A stretch of DNA of 58,190 nt from Anaerolineales bacterium (GCA_011524645.1 WTJY01000360.1:1-58190); one strand, 5' to 3'. Shown: positions 21,701-28,261, counted from the first letter of the stretch. The notes: generated from the sequence alone by a model not told the origin. A program made the numbers and translations.

Positions 21701-23519
21701 CACGGTCGCCAATACGGTCAGCGCGGCACAAGTCGGGATCGATGTCAGCTTGACTCCAGATAATGTCGGTAGCGGCCGCCCCAACACCCAAGTGGTTTAT
21801 ACCCATACACTGACCAATACAGGGGCCACAGCCGAAGATTTCACCATTGCTGTCTTTACCAATGATCTAGATGGCTGGTCGGCCGAAGCCTCCCCCACCA
21901 GTGTCAACTTGGGAGCAGGAATCAGCACGACCGTCATCGTCACCGTCAATATTCCCGCTCTGCCAGATCCGGACGAGCTCCATGTAACCACCGTTCGTGC
22001 CAGTATCGATCGCACCGGAGACGGCGAAACCGCGACCAATAGTACCAGCCCGATTATCGAGTACAGCCTTGAATTGACCCCCGACAACGCCCAAACCGCA
22101 ATTCCGAACCAAGTCGTGACCTACACCCATACGCTCACCAACACCGGTGATCTCACCGATACGGTCAATCTAACGGCCGACTCAAGCCTCGGCTGGTCCT
22201 ATAGCCTCAGCGACAATTCGCTGACGTTAGGGATCAATGAATCGGCCGTCGTAGAAGTCGTTGTGACCGTTCCCAACAATGCCACCAACGCACAGGTTGA
22301 CACCACCACCGTCACCGCAACATCAGTGGCCGGTGGGGTTGAAGTGACAGCCACCAACCAAACAACTGTGGTTGTCACTTACGGTGTAGAAATCGCGCCA
22401 GACAATCAAGGCACGGCCGCACCGGGAACCGTTGTAACCTATACCCATACGGTCACCAATACCAGCAACGTCGCCGATACGATCACCTTAACCTCGACTT
22501 CAAGTCTGGGTTGGACAATCGATCTCAGTCAATCATCACTGATGTTAGGTGTGAATGAAACGGCCGATATCATCGTCTCCGTAAACGTCCCCAGCAGCGC
22601 GAGTGATGGTCAAATCGACACCGCCACCATCACCGCCACCTCAACCGGTGACGGTAGCATCACGGATAATGCGACCGATCAAACCACGGTCGCGGTCACC
22701 TATGGTCTAGAATTCGGGTCCAGCCAATCCCGAACCGGCGCACCCGGTGAAGCGGTTACATACACGCACCGCGTGACCAACACCAGCAATACCACAGCCA
22801 CGATCTCCTTTAGTACGCTTTCTAGCTTGGGTTGGGGGGCGTCAGTTAACCCAACAGCGGTCACATTAGGGCCAAATGGAACGGCCGATATCGTCACCAC
22901 CCAGGTCATCCCCAGCAATGCCGCAGACGCAGCGCAAGACACACTCAGTGTCATCGCTCGCCTCCTCGCCAACGGCACAACCCGCGTTGTCATCAACACA
23001 ACAACCGCTGAACACCCACCAGAAAATGGACCGATCTATCTCCCCTATGTAACCAAAGGGGTGATACCGGTAGCAAGCAATATCGATTTGGTGGTGACCG
23101 GACTAGAAATCGTGCCCAATAACCCAACAGTGGGCACCGCCGTAACCGTTCGGGTCACAATCGAGAACCAAGGCAGTGAAGATGTCCCCTTCGGGAACAA
23201 TTTCTACGTCGATTTCTACGACAACCAAACACCAGATACACTCTTGGGTGGCTCTCTGCAATGGGGTGTTCAAGGTGAAGATTTCACGGCCGGTGCCAGC
23301 GTCACATTCGAAGGAACATACACCTTCACCGGCAATGGCTCCCGCCAGCTCTGGGCCCAAGTCGATACCGACAACACGGTGAATGAGTTCCCGAACGAAG
23401 ACAACAATATCTTCGGCCCACTAACGGTCACAGTTAGCGGTACGCGCAACGCGGATACGCCAGAAGTGCCGCTACACTATGGGCCACGGCCGACCCCGGT
23501 TCCAGTTAACCGGCCGTAG
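9777..23519 (+). CDS. Giant secreted beta-helix / Ig-like repeat protein (4,580 aa)
   Basis: An exported adhesin- or matrix-like protein. An N-terminal signal anchor (hydrophobic residues about 20-40, likely cut after AVQA near 49) is followed by seven parallel beta-helix modules. These are rich in GGGIYN-type turns, and each closes with a D-I/M-G-A-D/N-E-like motif near residues 446, 1042, 1467, 1806, 2182, 2616 and 3218, as in choice-of-anchor Q proteins. Several modules open with a Cys, a (Y/F)GSIQ-like segment and a CRGV-like Cys. Ig-like NEW3/COG1470-type domains lie after modules 1 and 6, and eleven more are in tandem from about 3229 to 4412 (VVTYTHTVTNTGN signature, about 105-110 residues each). 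A YLPYVTK segment, a CARDB domain (about 4434-4558) and a Pro-rich tail end it. No LPXTG motif or C-terminal membrane helix, so attachment is unknown. No clear Shine-Dalgarno sequence precedes the ATG. Confidence 0.9.
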   Translation: MSIDSFDTNYSPNSLYRLFTLSTILLAPLIFLGILLVQFSPSSTTAVQAAGNIYYVTTDGSGNICSLASPCLLDTAMGLVVDNDEVRIAAGVYANSGSEEVIRVSHSITIHGGFNPSDLAADPEPSANPTILDAQGNGRVIYIDGYVNPAIIGFTIQNGNLVGFSNDNRLGAGIYNENGRPLIQDNIIDNNNAGDRHGGGIFDEGGATIINNTIKNNQAVAGGGIYINLTTAVSTTIKNNTIFDNIGSEQGGGIAVIKGQSTIENNTIYGNGDPNSTYTNDRYGAIFVQSEGDVNLYNNLIYNNSANFAGGVGVLGTLTLWNNTIVANTSTDNTSAGGLYIFFNTANVDLNNTILALNEGATNFSQLSLSTGASLTGTHNNISGTTNASTSLDNTLLGDPGFINPDTFVFGLITGSQNIDAAAPTTPPFITTDYEGQARPNGAGIDIGADEYYPSIPNLSLTPASRNVFVERGETVNFLHTLVNLGTINDVYTISCANPQTDWVVTCPAPNSISLAPGESADLTTQVIAPLVANAYDQGVTIITATSTVSPDLFVRVTAVSTIEPQPGIEFSPNYSQTATPGEVFTLTHFITNTGDSNDTYIVTLLTEENTASWGEVVPADGFSLEIPSGSTRAVQVRITVAPNAAAGIRNLVKIQATSSFTNVVSAIVTDTITARATAGTRYVSPTPGPDTPPEEENNCTQSATPCQSVEHAVGQASFGDAILIQAGTYEESTIALNDSLDISGGWTTDFATQRENTTTILDANGNSGGIFNIGSGSSIQPTISNLTLQNGSANSGGAVNIGSNAQPVLTNIRFINNTANSGGAIYADPNSVVEVIKGDFVGNDSTANDGGGAVYVENAAVSILQSTFLTNTSQNGNGGAIYHNLGFLEVKNSLFMSNTSGIHGGAIYIENDSINTEIDSNTIISNVAAVNGGAIYNDAGVVEIRNTNFDHNTATGGSGSAVYQLASSGSTSINYSNLWPNGPAEAINTTFGSNNLQTNPGYADSKLRLTTESPLLDKGDPTTRLVVDFEDDSRPADQGFDIGYDELAGCRAKRGDTTFGSIQEAIAYDESGTTLIQVAGVCRGVGTDIINGETLSQTVYLTKSMTIQGGWTSDFSDRTKQLTLVNPQGFGRAFYINGDIDVVIEGLRFDNGDATGLGGGISNADAGGSIYVANGTLTLNEMLFYTNTADIGAAVYFSNTTDSLISNSEFHINKATTAGGAIYAHSGDFIVQGGEFANNNAPNGGAIYNREAEITIENLFVGGFANPTHLHENTALDGGAIYNLNGLLDVDSARIYENSATTSGGALYNSGPITMVNTVIFSNTANLGAGIYHNLPSGDAFYYHTNFISNTATTSGGGFYNAGVSDPTIRSSIFEGNAAANPGAAIFAENAGADLDYNFYAYQTTADVSGDTKGANSITNSQGSGLVSQGIDPKLDDDGLAVDAGDPQSPIVTDYEGGLRPSSQAHDIGADEVENCLVQLNGVVYGSIQLALHDATEGDTLRVSGICSGVHDVDVSLIADAGSCGGTNFQATTHLTKSVTLQGGWKADFSEQVATAILDAEQLGRALYVGPNITVTIESMSLINGNVPTSVGAGLCVDAGSRVTVKQSQIYSNTAQTGSAVYGENNAVTINGNHIFSNTTTANGTIHFVTSSGTMSSTVENNYFYRNTAANGGAFYNASGEHKFWHNTVYDNFATNGAGVYIATGLPVIRSNVFLSNTASSGADGIHRVGGTPTLGYNNFYGQTTDNFGVTSSSGNIFADPEYTDPKQFDFTFPITSPIKDTADPAILTTVDIDNDIRPSHLGPDMGADEIGGCYARALSDPATIYGGVIYAYQAEPAGGIIQVSGICKGAKVNGLTTQHLYVDKEITIDGNWNFNNAGLGVIDAVGTGRAIYVGNSGDLTTNLLTVRNGDASNAGGGTTYGGNIYNEGFLTIKNESLIANGTAERGGGIYNDGTLSMTLSYVRNNEAELGGGIYNNDTAEIVNGSEISDNDATYGGGIYQGDNVIRVLKSQLFSNFAPEDGAAIYLNDSAVLEPYIANNFIYRNEARGNGAGIYNGNTEAFIYHNTIITNTGSGLYSAATGADNIQNNLIDDNSTVGLHTAGSNHIVDYNNVIDNGINYDGTFNTAGPNDISIKPSYVDFNNDNFRLTQDSPGIDLGTADIPSGVDEDYDGDLRPTNGGPDMGADEVSSCLIRVDDTIFGVVQLAIDHAKGKFQADPSVTPTLEVARGECRGVQEVNGTRQLGYISFNLNISGSLQQSNFAQPSPLDRENSNNGGRNSSLFAADGEGRVLYIENGATVRIAHLVLAEGNATQANDANNSNGGAIYNKGDLTVIGSEICESNATLGGGVWGESGSYIQASGTTIGSCSHAIFVGDQYDEVDNDFFGNNATQNGGGIYMEDGASVDLINSVLYSNDAENDGGGLYNESISGAIFINSFFSNNGANNEGGGIYNDGEIEIYHTNIGFNQSGDSGSAIYNTSSSILTLDSSLIRNNQSITQSGTAAVHSDGASMTNDYNLLYNNSPQDYLNITRGGNTIVNTDPRSFFSANDFSSLIEFGNTTTPYVIHSPLIDNANPALLSQSLTLKNGARYENGIDFDAFLNDRPDGTTAYPGIYNDIGANEYVKDTGCYIIGENQIQQVFPGDTATFEVLIQNIGNPVTTQENSNIKYGLYGYTDTITITLDTSGDNNDWATFEGGTTQAVELGWRDYTSRTLTVTVPENAASGLFDLNIVNCQSTAIPSRSFAAEHRVNVGQITDLSISPEYTATAKPGDVLTFTHTISNAGNEQDTFVIVGNVGSQAVTQADLVSIGGITVTGQATITLDPGEIITAELRVTILDTAAPTTVKPATPGLVGYPVDSEEEASRSVLNQITIEAVSGTRYLAPNGRDENNNCLDPTDPCATLSQGLGQAISGDEMLLAGGIYTGSMPATIDGNATDQVIYLNKQINLRGGFTPDDLYTTAEPVTNTTVINAQGVRRGIYIADGLDIEISGLNIQNGTAHNASNGINDLSRYGGGIYNNGSNLTITSTRISQNSAKYGGGIYQNGGDLTIASSILDNNNNLADPDSNGGQGGGIYVTGTDLWLENNTFVNNDTQIGTTRTPNPDNYGGALLSENGTLTLLNNIFSTNRAETGSSVYISGTTVSTADTNLYHNNQDNSGTTSNVTGETNVITNDPEFIDSNYRIQITSAAYNAGTETGLRFGAGTTDFEGEDRISQGTIDIGADEWFAKPDFTITPATASASVNAGELISYVHVLRNSGNGSDSYTISLDDVLMPNDQAAWETSVTPETVANLDPSEEISITLFITAGSPGYINQSTISVESGTGLVAEAVDTTSVTSVPGVEITANESGSADSGETITYTHTVTNTGNGPSTINIEAVNGTPSDWQLSVTPVELPFLGINESATITVTVTVPDNEPAGTEHAVTILATSGSATAAVLDTTTVTVRYDVSITDGTEQSAESGASVTYNHIVTNDSNVAEIFDLAVVGNPGGFNPVVNPNSVTLGIGESATVTVTVSVPAATPGGTVHEATVTATSQAAPAVQASAINTTTVLTQAGVEVTPLTADQTSVEPSTTVTYTYQVANSGNISETFLINVSNTNGTWLDESTPDELSLDIGETGTVIVTLTVPSDATPADVDTLTVTATGETETTATDSAQNTTRVRTIYGLEFAPNNSVTTTAGTEVIFTHTITNTGNNTDTYTINATSSNGWLITIPSPQEIAHNTAQQINITLTVPVTAGGLIDTMNVTATSVNSTTLSAAVTNVTDVALDSIAISVTLTPDNEATTISGDLVTYTHQVENTGFRTETFDLTADSSENWSVTLSQNDVTLVASASETIIVSVTIPITATDETVDTTTITATSQRLTSVSSQAVNTTTIDIASALGLELGPDPQIAGGNLGEVVTFTQQLTNTGILTDTYDITSASDWSAAANITSIELAPNESVTFTVQVTINAGASYGESERVVITATSRLKNTVYDTVANTVSAAQVGIDVSLTPDNVGSGRPNTQVVYTHTLTNTGATAEDFTIAVFTNDLDGWSAEASPTSVNLGAGISTTVIVTVNIPALPDPDELHVTTVRASIDRTGDGETATNSTSPIIEYSLELTPDNAQTAIPNQVVTYTHTLTNTGDLTDTVNLTADSSLGWSYSLSDNSLTLGINESAVVEVVVTVPNNATNAQVDTTTVTATSVAGGVEVTATNQTTVVVTYGVEIAPDNQGTAAPGTVVTYTHTVTNTSNVADTITLTSTSSLGWTIDLSQSSLMLGVNETADIIVSVNVPSSASDGQIDTATITATSTGDGSITDNATDQTTVAVTYGLEFGSSQSRTGAPGEAVTYTHRVTNTSNTTATISFSTLSSLGWGASVNPTAVTLGPNGTADIVTTQVIPSNAADAAQDTLSVIARLLANGTTRVVINTTTAEHPPENGPIYLPYVTKGVIPVASNIDLVVTGLEIVPNNPTVGTAVTVRVTIENQGSEDVPFGNNFYVDFYDNQTPDTLLGGSLQWGVQGEDFTAGASVTFEGTYTFTGNGSRQLWAQVDTDNTVNEFPNEDNNIFGPLTVTVSGTRNADTPEVPLHYGPRPTPVPVNRP
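19460..23010 (+). repeat. Tandem array of eleven Ig-like (NEW3-type) domain repeats in coding DNA
   Basis: Within the giant gene the same unit of about 320 bp repeats eleven times. Each copy encodes a start such as YGLEFAPNN, then TYTHTVTNTGN, then a segment ending in TVTVPxxA and TxTVTATS. Copies diverge at the DNA level but keep the frame. Such arrays usually serve as stalks and are prone to copy-number change by recombination. Confidence 0.8.
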
Positions 23520-23544
23520 TCCAACCATTCGCACCCAATAACCA

Positions 23545-23602
23545 TAGGGGCTAGGCAAATCGCCGAACAGCCTAAACCCAGCCCCTACCCCACGGCGATT
23601 TG
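23545..23602. repeat. Two interleaved inverted repeats
   Basis: TAGGGGCT (23545-23552) pairs with AGCCCCTA (23580-23587), and CAAATCGCCG (23556-23565) pairs with CGGCGATTTG (23593-23602). The pairs cross instead of nesting, so an RNA of this stretch could form a pseudoknot or two alternative hairpins. It lies in the 3' untranslated region of the giant gene. Confidence 0.5.
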
Positions 23603-23647
23603 TCTCGCCCGCGCAACGACTCATCCCATCCTCATATTAGCAAAAAC

Positions 23648-23687
23648 AAAAGCGTCACATCGGATATTCATTCGATGTGACGCTTTT
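23648..23687. terminator. Bidirectional intrinsic terminator
   Basis: A perfect 15-bp inverted repeat (23648-23662 with 23673-23687) with a 10-base loop; each arm ends in four A or four T, so it works from either side. It separates the giant gene (plus) from the small membrane protein gene (minus). Confidence 0.85.
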
Positions 23688-23754
23688 CGCTTTAATCCAA
23701 ACTCTCTTCTAGTGAGTAATCTATGTAAATCTCATTATCCATTACTCATCTTGT

Positions 23755-23964
23755 CTAATCTTCCTCATTTTCATCATCTTCATCAACAACCTTCTTGAGC
23801 GGATTCATCATTTTAGACGCCACATTTTGAGTCACATCAGATATCCGATTAATTGCGGTTTTAGAAACATCGGCATCTCCATTGTTCATCGCAACAATAG
23901 ACATACAAAACATACCAAAGCTGATAACAATCACAACCAATGCGACAATAATAACTAAATTCAT
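23755..23964 (-). CDS. Small single-pass membrane protein with acidic tail
   Basis: A 69-residue protein. The ATG at 23964 is chosen over the upstream in-frame start because AAGGA lies 6 bases before it. Residues 2-26 form one hydrophobic helix with two methionines and a cysteine. They are followed by a soluble helix-prone stretch and a strongly acidic end (DEDDENEED). No family recognised. It lies 203 bp downstream of the NB-ARC gene on the same strand, in the same AT-rich, CGGCCG-free island. It may be a partner of the ATPase (inference from proximity only) or an independent cargo gene. Confidence 0.65.
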   Translation of the reverse strand: MNLVIIVALVVIVISFGMFCMSIVAMNNGDADVSKTAINRISDVTQNVASKMMNPLKKVVDEDDENEED

Positions 23965-24167
23965 AATAAATCCTTCATTTAGGTGGCCCAAGATCAAATT
24001 CACCAACAAAACCAAGACAAATCATTTAATTGTTTTTACATTATTTGCTTAAAGACTTTGGTGCCAAATGGTTGACCACTCGAATCACTTCCCAAAAAAT
24101 TATCATTCAAATTTTTATTCCAATCTACATAAACCCGCAGAAATCGCTTCTCGCTCATAAATCAATA

Positions 24168-25592
24168 TTACTCTTCTGCTACAGGCCAATTAACAATTTC
24201 TGTCAGCAAAAAACTTCGTGTTAATCTGCTAATACCATACCTTTTTTCACGAATTGAGCCTCGCACCTCAATCAGCGAGTGATTACGTAGCTCCTGCAAT
24301 GCAAACCAAAATTGTTCATCCGCAAGACCTGACAACTCTTTAATCCATATCGTAGTCCCTTCTTTTTCGGCAAGAAGAGGCATCGATTGCAATACAATAC
24401 GGGCTTCTGGTGTTAATATGCGCCAAATTTGCCAATAAATGTGCAGATATAAATTTTCCATTTTCTCTGGCGAAACTAACTGCAAACTTTGTAGCACCTC
24501 ATCTAACGAAAGATAATCTAACAAACTCACGACCATCTTCAATGCCAGCGGATTTCCACCTACAGATTTATAGATCTTCTGAATATCCTCATTCATAATT
24601 TCAGCAGAATCTACACCTAGAATTCCCGCTTGGTGCCGTATCAGGTTGGCTGCATCCGTCAAGTTAAGTTCACTCAGCGAAAAATTATAGACATCAATAT
24701 TTTTCAAGATGCGGGTACGGGATGTCAGCAAAAATTTAGTTGGATTTGCTATGTTGTTAATAGCAACAAGTAAATAAGTAGAATCTAGCACAGCCTCTAA
24801 ATTATCAATAACCACCAAGCAACGATCTTCCTTTAGTGATCTGCGCACATAACTTAATTGCTGTTCATGTGATGATTTATCACCCTCAACCATGCCAAGC
24901 TTCTCGCTTAAATACTGAGTGAGAGCAATGAATGCTGTATGCGGGTTGTGTGAATCTTCACCTGCTACATATGGATCAATACGGTACCAAAAAATTCGTT
25001 CAAAATAATAAGTTTTAAGAACATCTCGGACCACAAAATCTGCAAGGGATGTCTTACCAATCCCGCCAATTCCCACAATAGAAACTATATATGGATTGGC
25101 ATCTCTTAGTAAAGTTTCTTTCAATCTATTTGCAGGCTCATTATGCCCAAACAATGTTGAATAAGTTGATGGCGGAAAAGTAGCCTCCACATATTGCATT
25201 CTTGCCTCGTGTGCTTGTTGCTCTAGGCCATCAATAATAACTGCGAGTTGTTCTAATGCATGTGCTTGCCATCGATTTACAGTACTTTCGCTCACATTGA
25301 GTTGAATCGCAATCTTGCTGAGTTGTTTCTCATCGATAAAACGCAGTTTTATAACTTCAGCGGATTTACTAGCCTGTTGGCTTAGTAACTCAATAGCCTC
25401 TAGTACAACAGCATTAATTACCTGTTTACGAAGATTTGGGTGAAATTTGCGAATAGTTGTTAGCCGGTTTCTGACTAACAACAATTGTGCTAATCCTTGA
25501 TCATCATCAATGTTAGAATCAACTTGATGCCAAGAACGCAATGCATTGTGAATCGATTTTCTCAAAGGTTCTAATTCTTCTATATATTGCAT
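24168..25592 (-). CDS. NB-ARC (STAND) ATPase with sigma-region-4-like N-terminal domain
   Basis: A 474-residue signalling ATPase of the STAND class. Residues about 30-125 are helical and include a helix-turn-helix like sigma-70 region 4 or ArpU (KLRFIDEKQLSKIAIQLNV, then SESTVNRWQAHALEQLA). The NB-ARC core follows: Walker A GIGGIGKTSL near 172, Walker B CLVVIDNLE near 260, sensor FLLTSRTR near 290, GLPL-like GGNPLAL near 350, then a winged-helix region ending YGISRLTRSFLL. No C-terminal WD40, TPR or LRR sensor follows, which is unusual. It could be a ligand-gated regulator or a defence/abortive-infection component; context does not decide. No Shine-Dalgarno sequence is visible. Composition is AT-rich and CGGCCG is absent, unlike its neighbours, pointing to recent transfer. 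Confidence 0.85.
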   Translation of the reverse strand: MQYIEELEPLRKSIHNALRSWHQVDSNIDDDQGLAQLLLVRNRLTTIRKFHPNLRKQVINAVVLEAIELLSQQASKSAEVIKLRFIDEKQLSKIAIQLNVSESTVNRWQAHALEQLAVIIDGLEQQAHEARMQYVEATFPPSTYSTLFGHNEPANRLKETLLRDANPYIVSIVGIGGIGKTSLADFVVRDVLKTYYFERIFWYRIDPYVAGEDSHNPHTAFIALTQYLSEKLGMVEGDKSSHEQQLSYVRRSLKEDRCLVVIDNLEAVLDSTYLLVAINNIANPTKFLLTSRTRILKNIDVYNFSLSELNLTDAANLIRHQAGILGVDSAEIMNEDIQKIYKSVGGNPLALKMVVSLLDYLSLDEVLQSLQLVSPEKMENLYLHIYWQIWRILTPEARIVLQSMPLLAEKEGTTIWIKELSGLADEQFWFALQELRNHSLIEVRGSIREKRYGISRLTRSFLLTEIVNWPVAEE

Positions 25593-25884
25593 TTTATTTC
25601 ATGTCTTGAGGTTTAAGTAGAAAACAATTTAAATGTCACCATAATTCATCACACTCAAAAAAAATACCACACAACACCATTTAAATCAAATAAATATCAT
25701 TAATTACCAAAAATCCCCCAAAACATGTCATCACATACCAAAATCACAAAAAAAAACACCAAGTCTAATCATATATAACATTTCACGACCACGCTTATTC
25801 GCCAGCTGACTCCACCATAATAAAAAGCAAGTTAATTAACGGGAGATACCGTAATATAGTCAAGCCACAATAATACAAAACAAA
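25593..25884. other. AT-rich spacer upstream of the NB-ARC gene
   Basis: About 290 bp, dominated by A-tracts and AT-rich words, with no open frame of note. It must contain the NB-ARC promoter, but many candidate TA-rich hexamers prevent a choice. Together with 23.5-25.6 kb it forms the compositionally odd island. Confidence 0.5.
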
Positions 25885-25918
25885 AACGGCGCATCTGCCA
25901 TAAAACAGATGCGCCGTT
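25885..25918 (-). terminator. Intrinsic terminator after nrdJ
   Basis: A perfect 13-bp stem (25885-25897 with 25906-25918), 8-base loop. On the minus strand it is followed by TTTTGTTTT, ending the nrdR-nrdJ transcript; on the plus strand ATTTTTATT follows, so it may act both ways. Confidence 0.8.
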
Positions 25919-25948
25919 ATTTTTATTCGTTATCAAAAACAGAATCGC

Positions 25949-28261
25949 TTAAATATCGCAATTCCCCGCCGAACATGCCACTTCCTGCGCGGCCGTCGTC
26001 AAATCTTTCTCTTCATAGCGATAAATCTTAGAGAAATCGATCACCGGGAACGCCGCCGCCAATTTGTCATACATCTCTTCTGAAATCTCGACATATGGCA
26101 TCTGGTCATATTGCGCGTCAAACGCAGGCAAGAACGCCATACCGCCGATTTTGTCTTGGTGTTCCCACACCCATTTCACCAAATCGATCACCTCGTTCTC
26201 GCGATAAGTAATCGTCACGCTCGGATTGTGTTCCGTATAGTGGACTTTGTTCTGTAACCAATACTCACACTGCTCAATCGCGGTGCGGTCATTACGAGTT
26301 ACTGAAGTTTCAGGGGCTTTCACAGGGAAATGAGCCACCCAAGTATTCGCATTCTCTACCGTTTGACCATTTTCCGGATCAAGTGGCACACCCGCATCTT
26401 GCAACACGTTCAACACAGGGGTATGTGCTCCCACCCGAACGTTACGGATGTAATAAGGTGCCCAGCGCGCATGCAAACCGGAGGAGCTATCAAGAAGCTG
26501 AGAAGAGTTACCAGATGGCTTAACCGCAGTCACTGAAACCGATTGGTTAATACCCAATTTTTCAGAGTAAATCTTGTTTGTTTCGACCGCGATGTAGCGC
26601 AAGCGAGATTGAACATCAGGGTCTTGGCAAATCGGGCTGTCCATTTGACCATTCAAGTCAACGCCCAACAAGCGTTCTTCTTCACAGTTTTGTTGCCACA
26701 TCGGCCGTAAACCGGGGAAATAGGTCGCCATCGATTGAATCGTCCCCAAAATCGTCGCCAATTCGACTTTTTCTTTCAACGATTCAAAGGTGTCGTCTTT
26801 ACGAGCAACCGCACTGGTCAGGTTACAGAACTGATACGGCCGTAAAATAATTTCCCCACAAGGATTCGTACCGAAATCACGCTCTTTGCGTCGTTCCGGC
26901 CGGTTTTGAATCGCCGCTTTTCGGTTAAAGATGCCCGGTTCACCACGGCCAGATTCCACCATATCCAACACGAAACGGGTGATTTCTTGTTGGCTCAAAT
27001 CCCGTTGCGGCCATACCGCAGAATTATTAGCATTCCAACGTTGGCTATTATTAATCCAGAAGTCACCATCTTTACAATGACGCATCTCATTATCATCATA
27101 ATCAAATAGAGAAATCATCGCGGTGCGACGAACACCACCAGAAACGGCCGCAGCCCCAACCGCACACATAATGTCATGCGCATCTAACGGGTGCATAAAG
27201 CTCCCTTGGCGCGCAAAAATTCGTTCCCGTGCAAAGATCAACATTTGGCGCAATGGCTCTGGGCCAGAAGCGCGCCCCCCTTTGATTTGCAATGGCGCCC
27301 CAGCTGGACGAACCAAAGAGTAATCAAATTCAATATCGCTCCCTTCAAACCACGTATTCAAGCCGGTACGCAACGCATCGGCCCACCCTTCTGATGTGTC
27401 CGCAACCACATGAACCGGCCGTTTGGTCCCGCTTTGGCGACGAATCCGAGGCAATTGCTCAATGTACTGACGCTCAACGCTATATCCAACACCACAACCG
27501 CTCATCGAAATAATCAACGCTTCAACAAAAGAGTCTAAACTGTCAACTGGCAAGTAGGAGCAGTTGTAAATCGCGACATTGTTACGGCGAGCCGCAGGGC
27601 CAGCCATCGCCAACAAACGCATTGAAGGCATCGCTTTCATTTCCAACATCCCCAAACGCAACCGCTCATAAACTTCATCGTCGAGTTTGTTTTCAGAAAT
27701 CTCGCGCAAAAATTCGGTCGCCCGATCAATCGTTTCAATCCATGTTTCACGACGGCCGAGGTCATAATTAAAGCGAGAATATTTATCGTAAAATTGGAAT
27801 TTTTGCAGTTGTGTCGGGAAGTATTGATCCGATTGCGCAAACGCTTCTTTGACCACATTCGGTACAGGACGGCGTTCACGAATTTTCGCATGTTCGGCAC
27901 GATACAAAATATACGCTTTGGCCGCTTCATATTCACCGGCCGCTTGTAGAACCATCTCTACAATATCTTGCACCGCTTCAACGGTTGGCACTTTGTATTT
28001 AGCAGCGACGACATTTACCGCTTGCTCTGCTAATTGCTCAACCGGGATTCTCGGTGTCCGATCAATGCTAGCAAAGCAGCGGGCCATCGCATTGGCGATA
28101 AGGTCCCCTTCGAATGTGGCTACACGGCCGTCCCGCTTAATGATTTGGGTCGGAATCTGGACCGGTACAGTTTCGGCCGTAAATTGATCGACTCGTGTGG
28201 TAGAATTTCCATTAGTTGACAGAATGTCTTCATCCTTGGTGTTCGCTACAGCGTTGAGCAT
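25949..28261 (-). CDS. nrdJ: Adenosylcobalamin-dependent ribonucleotide reductase (class II)
   Basis: A 770-residue enzyme that reduces ribonucleotides to deoxyribonucleotides using coenzyme B12 and no oxygen. Residues about 38-130 form an ATP-cone (QIIKRDGRVATFEGDLI), the allosteric activity site. The body resembles the monomeric RTPR type (MPSMRLLAMAGPA, then YNCSYLPVDS near 232, SGCGVGYSV). The catalytic N-x-C-x-E motif is in GTNPCGEI near 465. The C-terminal CSAGNC pair re-reduces the active site after each turnover. The ATG has a textbook AGGAGG site. It is 60 bp downstream of nrdR and is probably co-transcribed with and controlled by it. No B12 riboswitch seen. Confidence 0.95.
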   Translation of the reverse strand: MLNAVANTKDEDILSTNGNSTTRVDQFTAETVPVQIPTQIIKRDGRVATFEGDLIANAMARCFASIDRTPRIPVEQLAEQAVNVVAAKYKVPTVEAVQDIVEMVLQAAGEYEAAKAYILYRAEHAKIRERRPVPNVVKEAFAQSDQYFPTQLQKFQFYDKYSRFNYDLGRRETWIETIDRATEFLREISENKLDDEVYERLRLGMLEMKAMPSMRLLAMAGPAARRNNVAIYNCSYLPVDSLDSFVEALIISMSGCGVGYSVERQYIEQLPRIRRQSGTKRPVHVVADTSEGWADALRTGLNTWFEGSDIEFDYSLVRPAGAPLQIKGGRASGPEPLRQMLIFARERIFARQGSFMHPLDAHDIMCAVGAAAVSGGVRRTAMISLFDYDDNEMRHCKDGDFWINNSQRWNANNSAVWPQRDLSQQEITRFVLDMVESGRGEPGIFNRKAAIQNRPERRKERDFGTNPCGEIILRPYQFCNLTSAVARKDDTFESLKEKVELATILGTIQSMATYFPGLRPMWQQNCEEERLLGVDLNGQMDSPICQDPDVQSRLRYIAVETNKIYSEKLGINQSVSVTAVKPSGNSSQLLDSSSGLHARWAPYYIRNVRVGAHTPVLNVLQDAGVPLDPENGQTVENANTWVAHFPVKAPETSVTRNDRTAIEQCEYWLQNKVHYTEHNPSVTITYRENEVIDLVKWVWEHQDKIGGMAFLPAFDAQYDQMPYVEISEEMYDKLAAAFPVIDFSKIYRYEEKDLTTAAQEVACSAGNCDI

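Noticed and set aside
9850-23500. Many 60-130-codon ORFs antisense to or out of frame with the giant gene
   Set aside because: They follow repeats in the coding sequence (reverse readings of TYTHTVTNTG blocks), have no ribosome sites and no family resemblance.
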